From Yoonia sp. GPGPB17 (GTDB taxonomy: Bacteria; Pseudomonadota; Alphaproteobacteria; Rhodobacterales; Rhodobacteraceae): DNA of 64,000 nucleotides. The notes below the pieces were generated by a model. That model was not told where the DNA came from, ran no database searches, and saw nothing but the letters and a program-made list of their open reading frames with translations. Location of the stretch: assembly GCF_037892195.1 (NCBI RefSeq), contig NZ_JATACI010000002.1, positions 3,775,225 to 3,839,224 of the forward strand, in the 5' to 3' direction. A program made the translations under genes and the position numbers. Positions 59,578-64,000 of the stretch are shown in pieces (positions within the stretch are counted from its first letter, which is position 1; every line of letters begins with the position of its first letter).

Positions 59578-60808
59578 AAGTCATCCGCGTCATTTCGCCT
59601 GGGAACTGAATTCTCAGGTTTGTCCTCGTCACCGAACCGCTTACACTTTGACCAGCGTGAGGCCTCAAACCGTAAACATCACATATATCAGAAACGACAG
59701 ACAGTCCGACGCCCCGCCCCTTCACATCAATTGCATTTGGGCCTCTATGCCCGAAACGCCACATCATTTCTAGATGTTGTTCATCCAAAGGGTCAGAATT
59801 GTTGCTTATGACAAGCGCGTGCATGTCACCCTGATCATTCCAACGACAGGTTATGTCACCCCGAAGCACCGAGTACTTTGCCGCGTTTGAGATCAAGTTG
59901 GATAAGAGCAAGGTTAAGTCGGTATGATCCATTCTAACGCTTAAGCCAATAGGGGCATTCAGCGAGTTAAAGATTACCTGGTCTATTGGATGGTCCGCTA
60001 AAGCTAGATGAGAAGTTTCCAAGAAAACATCTCTGAAATCAATGAAGCGACAATTTTTTGCGCGGTTGGAGACGGCTTCTGTGAATGTTCCTTGCTCAAC
60101 CGTCTCTCCGGCAGAAACCAGTCCGGATATCGCATCGTTAAGTGTTCTGAGAGCATCTGTTGAATTCATGCTTCGACGACCTCGGATCGTACTCTCAATT
60201 TCAGAAACTCGGCGCTTCGCATCATTGATCTGTCTACTAACTTCATGCCCGATCTTGTGCCGCTCCCGTAGCGACTTCTGCTGCCCATTCAGCGCAATGT
60301 GAGTTACATTCGCTGCGGTTCTAACTAAATGGATTATTTGGTTAACCTCCAATGCTGCATGCGCGAAGCCAGCTTGACTGTGCATAATCACCGCCCCGAT
60401 GAGACCAGCTTCGTTTTTTGGTACAAATGGTAGAAAAAGTATTGAACCAGTTTGAGGTGTTAGGCCGATCTCCTCTAATTCCAGCCTCCAGTTTCTTAGA
60501 GCTGGGTCGCCGCACTCCGCCAACAGAAAGTGGTCAAAAGACTTTTTTTGCATCGCCTCGTGAAAAGTCGAACCAGTCGCTGAAATGGAAATTTTGGACC
60601 CGACTCTTTCAAGATCGGGCCTGCGAAACGTGTCTCGCAATATGAGTTCTTTCGGAGCCGTAGCATCTCGCAACCAAAACGATCCATTGTCTGCGCCAAA
60701 GTGCTTAATAAACCTATCCAGTGGAAAGTTGCTTACCGGATCATGAGAGGTCAGCGATTCAACAAAATTCAAAAAACTTGGGTATGGCCCGCTATGCGTC
60801 AAAGTCAT
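59561..60808 (-). CDS. Soluble GAF histidine kinase of the TA operon
   Basis: 415 residues from the ATG at 60808 with GAGAGG six bases upstream. The first 180 residues form a GAF-like sensor (FIKHFGADNGSFWLRD, LIGAVIMHSQAGFAHAALEV); there is no membrane segment, so the signal is cytoplasmic. The H-box is HKIGHEVSRQINDAKRRVSE (His188 or nearby). The ATPase has the N-box LLLSNLISNAAKYS and the G2 box GRGVGLSVVSDIC. It shares an overlap of 17 bases with the receiver protein, so the two form a cognate pair. Its product would set the phosphorylation state of the receiver-antitoxin. Confidence 0.85.
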   Translation of the reverse strand: MTLTHSGPYPSFLNFVESLTSHDPVSNFPLDRFIKHFGADNGSFWLRDATAPKELILRDTFRRPDLERVGSKISISATGSTFHEAMQKKSFDHFLLAECGDPALRNWRLELEEIGLTPQTGSILFLPFVPKNEAGLIGAVIMHSQAGFAHAALEVNQIIHLVRTAANVTHIALNGQQKSLRERHKIGHEVSRQINDAKRRVSEIESTIRGRRSMNSTDALRTLNDAISGLVSAGETVEQGTFTEAVSNRAKNCRFIDFRDVFLETSHLALADHPIDQVIFNSLNAPIGLSVRMDHTDLTLLLSNLISNAAKYSVLRGDITCRWNDQGDMHALVISNNSDPLDEQHLEMMWRFGHRGPNAIDVKGRGVGLSVVSDICDVYGLRPHAGQSVSGSVTRTNLRIQFPGEMTRMTYAGFS

Positions 60809-61173
60809 CGTACCTCTCAAGAAATTTGCAGACTTGCTTTATACGTCTCACATATGTTGCCAACTTTAGTCTGACCTCAGCAGAAATTACCGAATTTGGG
60901 TCCCAATGATATTTCCTCAGCTTCGTTAACCCGGGACCCTAGCACCAATTTTGGCGTCCTTTGGCTGTTTGAGTCAACTTTTGTTCCCAACAATTCCATC
61001 GAAGATCAAACAAGACAAGAACATAACAAAATACATATTTTTCGCGCCTGCGCCCTACCAACTTCAGAACCATGATAGCCAGAAAACGGTCGTTCTGCCC
61101 ATCAGATGGCAACATAACGTAGCAAGCTCGATGAGCAAAAAACGTTATATTGCAGTGGATTGGCGGTGGAACG
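60809..61173. promoter_or_regulatory. Upstream regions of the TA operon and recombinase fragment
   Basis: 365 bases without a gene. The left 150 bases carry the promoter of the kinase operon. From about 61018 the sequence matches the recombinase upstream region at 32760-32915: AACATAAC at 61020-61027 and 61111-61118, an inverse GTTATATT at 61144-61151, and GCCAGAAAACGGTCG. Confidence 0.5.
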
Positions 61174-61509
61174 ATGAAACAAGCGAAGGTGCTGACGGAT
61201 ACAGAGCTCAAACGTGTGTTGGCCATTTGCGTCACAATGCAAAACGGCAAGCGCAACCGGCTCATGCTGCTGCTATCACATTATGCTGGCATGCGTGTGG
61301 GCGAGATCGCCTCGCTCAAATGGGCGGATGTGCTGGATCGTGAGATGAAGCCCAAAGCGATGTTCTACCTCAAAGCTGAGAACACCAAGGCCAAGGAAGC
61401 GCGCCAGGTGCATCTGAACGCCAAGCTGCAACGGGAGCTCACAACTTACTGGGCGCAGCTGGATCGATGGAAGAAACTTGAGCGCCCAGTGATCGAGTCC
61501 CAAAAGGGC
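61174..61509 (+). pseudogene. Tyrosine recombinase N-terminal remnant
   Basis: 112 codons nearly identical to the first part of the recombinase at 32916-33485 (MKQAKVLTDTELKRVLAICV, YAGMRVGEIASLKW with catalytic Arg, LKAENTKAKEARQVHLNAKL). At ESQKGG the similarity stops, and the DNA continues as a neighbouring antisense gene. The H-x-x-R, His and Tyr residues are missing, so it is inactive. It is the complement of the C-terminal remnant at 14454-14610. Confidence 0.85.
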
Positions 61510-61739
61510 GGCCCCTTCCCAATGAAGGTGCCCATGATGGTCTTTGTGACGCTGAGCAATGTTTCCAAAACGCGCCGCGATGGCTGCCGGTTCCGCGTCA
61601 ACATGCAGGAATAATATGAGGGTTTCATCCCGAGGATGCGTCTTGAAAACGCAGTTTGGGATTTGGTGATGTTGTTGCGGCGGTAAAGCTGGAACGCGTC
61701 CCGCAGGATGTGATCACCAGCATATTCGTTGTATCTCAT
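61510..61739 (-). pseudogene. Helix-turn-helix-like protein, 3' end lost
   Basis: About 77 codons starting MRYNEYAGDHILRDAFQLYR then NITKSQTAFSRRILGMKPSY and NRQPSRRVLETLLSVTKTIM, which look like a small HTH protein (DUF6626-like; limited certainty). The start overlaps the upstream helicase gene by ATGA. At about 61510 the frame passes into the recombinase fragment and continues antisense to 61446, so the natural end is missing, though only a few residues may be lost. Confidence 0.5.
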
Positions 61740-63421
61740 GGGCTTGTCCTTTTGCTGCTGCTATTTATGGGAGCAGCAGATGCGGGCGGCACATTGGTTT
61801 GAGCAGCAAGCACTTGCTTGAGTTTGATCAGCGTAGTGTTGGTCGGTCTACAAACACGCTCAACTTCGCGGAGTTTGACCTGATCTACAGGCTTTCCCAG
61901 CTTCACCTGTTTGATCTGCTTGTCCATCCACCGCTTGCGCTTCTTGCTTTCACTGGAACTCTGATTGTTGGGCTTTTTCTCAGCTTTGGTTGGGGCACCA
62001 ACGCGTTTGGCTGGTGTTTCAATGAGGTCCAGTTGCATCTTATCAACGCGGCAACCAGGGAAGTAACCGGCCAACGCGCGGGCCACAGTGCGATCAGGCA
62101 CCACAGCGCAAACAGGCTCCGTCGCATCCAAGTTCCGCAAGCTGCTGCGCATAACAGCTTGGTACACGTTGGCGTGGAACAAGGCGTCTCTGACTCTTTC
62201 AGGCTCTTTGCAAAGGTGATCGAGAAACCCAAGATGCGCTGGTGTCGGGTTCAACGCGGATAGGATCGCCACATTGTGGAGGTGTTGGTACTCATTGAGC
62301 CCCCATGGGGCATTGTCCAGCTGCTCTGCTTGGGGGCCAAAACAGCGTTTGGCGTCTTCCGCACTGTCCTTGTTCGCAAGAAAAGCAAATTCGTCGTCGC
62401 CAAACACTTGGATGCAAGCCTGCTGGAGCACATCAAGGTTTGGCGTATCTACACCGTTGAACTCGCTGGTGGCACCTGCAAAATTCTTGGACCAGTCGGT
62501 CTCAAACACATATTTGATGGTGAGGCGATGCCCACAGGTATGCTCGGAATATCGAAGACCTTTGGTCAGCTCTGCATGGGGTGGGAACTCGACACCCAAG
62601 CCGTACCAAATGTGCGACATCAATGAGATGTCAAAGCCAGCCCCCATGATGATCACATCATCGAAGGCATCGACGATCTTTGCACCATTGGCCTCACGTT
62701 GTGCACCTGTGCCGAACACAGATGGCAATAGCAGGGAAAACAGTTCCAGCTGCCGTGACTTTGGATCGCCCTGCTGGTTCAGCAACCTCTGCCGCTGATC
62801 ATTCAACACCCAGCTGTCGTAATTGGGGTGGATCAAACGCTGTGCGTAGGGAGCCAACACCGTGTTGACCTCGTCTCGGCTTGGGTTTTCGGCAATCGCC
62901 GTCAACGCGGGTTTGCTGCCAGCGGCGATTTCAACTCTGCAGTATTTGTCACCGTCAGGAACAAAACTCATGTGCTGGGTCAGCAAATGATGGTTCTCTG
63001 GCAGGTTCTTTTTGATTGTTGGATCGACCTGCGGGATTTCATCGCAAATGCAGGTCCATTGATACCGTTTGGGCCAATGCAAAAGCTGCAAGAAGGCCAC
63101 TTCCGTGATCATCAGCAGCTCGCCTTGGTCCGCTTGTGCATCTTCAAGATGCTGCAGGATCATCGTGCCAACGGAAATCTTGGAGCGCCTCACATGCAGC
63201 AGGTCCGAATGAATCGCATTTATAGGCAGCGTCCAGTTGTTTTCCGCTGCGAAAGCCACTGCATCCGCATGGGCTTGATCAATCAACTTGGTTGATTTGA
63301 ACACCATCACGGTCTTGCGTTGATGGATCATCGCTTCTGTAAGCGACCAACGCAGGGCTCGATAGGTCTTGCCACTGCCCGCGAAGGCATTGACGGTATA
63401 AATTGATTTTGGGTGGTTCAT
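61736..63421 (-). CDS. Element-type P-loop helicase
   Basis: 561 residues. Walker A reads VNAFAGSGKTYRALRWSLTE. A DEAD-box-like motif II is CICDEIPQVDP (D-E-I-P). RDEVNTVLAPYAQRLIHPNY and GHRLTIKYVFETDWSKNF follow. The C-terminal 90 residues are Lys-rich and unstructured (KRKRWMDKQIKQVKLGKPVD). It resembles large helicase-like proteins of alphaproteobacterial plasmids of unknown role, perhaps in replication or DNA transfer. It is followed by the HTH-like gene with ATGA overlap. The 579 bases upstream hold no other gene. Confidence 0.7.
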   Translation of the reverse strand: MNHPKSIYTVNAFAGSGKTYRALRWSLTEAMIHQRKTVMVFKSTKLIDQAHADAVAFAAENNWTLPINAIHSDLLHVRRSKISVGTMILQHLEDAQADQGELLMITEVAFLQLLHWPKRYQWTCICDEIPQVDPTIKKNLPENHHLLTQHMSFVPDGDKYCRVEIAAGSKPALTAIAENPSRDEVNTVLAPYAQRLIHPNYDSWVLNDQRQRLLNQQGDPKSRQLELFSLLLPSVFGTGAQREANGAKIVDAFDDVIIMGAGFDISLMSHIWYGLGVEFPPHAELTKGLRYSEHTCGHRLTIKYVFETDWSKNFAGATSEFNGVDTPNLDVLQQACIQVFGDDEFAFLANKDSAEDAKRCFGPQAEQLDNAPWGLNEYQHLHNVAILSALNPTPAHLGFLDHLCKEPERVRDALFHANVYQAVMRSSLRNLDATEPVCAVVPDRTVARALAGYFPGCRVDKMQLDLIETPAKRVGAPTKAEKKPNNQSSSESKKRKRWMDKQIKQVKLGKPVDQVKLREVERVCRPTNTTLIKLKQVLAAQTNVPPASAAPINSSSKRTSP

Positions 63422-64000
63422 CGTTGTTTTCCAATCTCGAATGTCAAAGTTATTTATGGAAAGCCAAGGGATTGGATCGACATATTCAACTTACGGGGAA
63501 TGGTTCGGGGCAACCCCGCAGGATTGCCCTTTTGACACTTCGAGATTGTTCTTGGACCAACAATCGGAACGAGCTTTCGGCTCACAACTATTTATGCTGT
63601 CGAAGCGGCGAGATTTGACAAATACACGGTGTTTCCGCACACTCATTGGTGCAACTGGCCGTCAAGCTGGTCGGAAGTTCGCACCGAAGGTGCAACTTTA
63701 ATGCTTATATATAAAGTAGTTTTAGTTACGCCTTTTGAGTGGAAATCCAAGCCAAACACCCGAAGCAAGAGCTCAAAAGCCAAACCCAGCTGTTTGGCAG
63801 AAGAGCGTCAGCGATGACTGCAACAAACAGCGACGGTTTGGATCACATCTGTGGCGTCAGCGCAGATGTCTCCTTGATCATCACAGCCAATGGGTAGGCC
63901 CTACCGGGCAACACCTGCCATGGGCAGATGTCTACCAAATCCATGTGAACCAACACCCCGGCACGCCGTCGGCACGGTTCCATGGATTTGTGGTTTCACC
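63422..64000. other. 579-base stretch without a gene
   Basis: No plausible coding frame on either strand. It contains an AT-rich segment at 63700-63725 (TTATATATAAAGTAGTTTTA), a GC-rich part with GGCAGATGTCTAC-type repeats, and an inverted repeat CAAATCCATG (63936-63945) to CATGGATTTG (63981-63990), extended by GAACC/GGTTC. A control region or plasmid-type origin would look like this, but nothing is decisive. The window ends inside it. Confidence 0.4.

Overview
The window reads as alphaproteobacterial DNA, most likely from the Roseobacter group of the Rhodobacteraceae. The clues are a hisD / UPF0262 / low-molecular-weight phosphatase run with stop-start overlaps, a murA / DUF2948 pair, lepA, an entericidin-like lipopeptide, a Hint_2 protein, and a tRNA-Thr beside small lineage-type membrane proteins. 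Genus is not assigned.

Layout. (1) 0-13.5 kb is core chromosome: Hint-domain protein, lepA, small membrane and secreted proteins, an alpha/beta hydrolase, a Crp/Fnr remnant, the LMW phosphatase, UPF0262, hisD, a VOC protein, DUF2948, murA and tRNA-Thr(GGU). (2) At 13.73 kb lies the 3' half of a tRNA-Phe gene without its 5' half, followed by TGTGCTA arm-type repeats. A second copy lies at 23.64 kb. This looks like the edge of a genomic island integrated in tRNA-Phe, with at least two elements in tandem. The first (13.7-23.6 kb) carries toxin-antitoxin genes, a histidine-kinase fragment, a polysaccharide lyase, an XRE regulator, DUF3768 and a three-gene pentapeptide/nucleotidyltransferase operon. 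(3) 24.2-32.6 kb is metabolic accessory DNA: membrane pair, SDR, FMN reductase, two LysR regulators, a secreted propeller-like protein, DoxX and an epoxide-hydrolase-like enzyme. (4) 32.7-35.8 kb holds a minimal tyrosine recombinase and a second copy of the module seen at 14.4-16 kb. (5) 35.8-52 kb looks like a plasmid or integrative-conjugative backbone: CHC2/Toprim primase, two VirD4/TraG-like ATPases, a replication-relaxation protein, dUTPase, DUF736 and DUF3768, with a small unknown operon (methyltransferase-like / membrane protein / P-loop kinase) and a ParE-type toxin-antitoxin pair. (6) 52-57.6 kb is a defence area: a Hachiman pair (HamB helicase, HamA nuclease), a frameshifted tyrosine recombinase, and two 25-bp recombination-like sites in inverted orientation flanking 106 bp. 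(7) 57.6-64 kb has an IS256-family remnant, a histidine kinase / receiver-antitoxin / RES-toxin operon, a recombinase fragment and a plasmid-type helicase.

The most distinctive locus is 58.1-60.8 kb. A soluble GAF-type histidine kinase overlaps a protein with an intact-looking phosphoreceiver domain and an MbcA/ParS-like C-terminus, which overlaps a RES-family toxin retaining its R, E and S residues. This suggests a toxin-antitoxin pair gated by phosphotransfer. I do not know of a described system with this architecture.

Second-tier signals are palindromic GAAAGTTC-type repeats that sit at the 3' ends of minus-strand accessory genes about 3 kb apart, the possible invertible switch at 56.4 kb, and the pentapeptide/nucleotidyltransferase operon.

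Data-quality caution: seven apparent frameshifts (lepA, hydrolase, UPF0262 twice, phosphatase, a secreted protein, DUF3768) are each repaired by adding one base to a five-base G or C run. This fits homopolymer undercalling at least as well as genuine gene decay. These genes are marked as frameshifted but may be intact in the organism.
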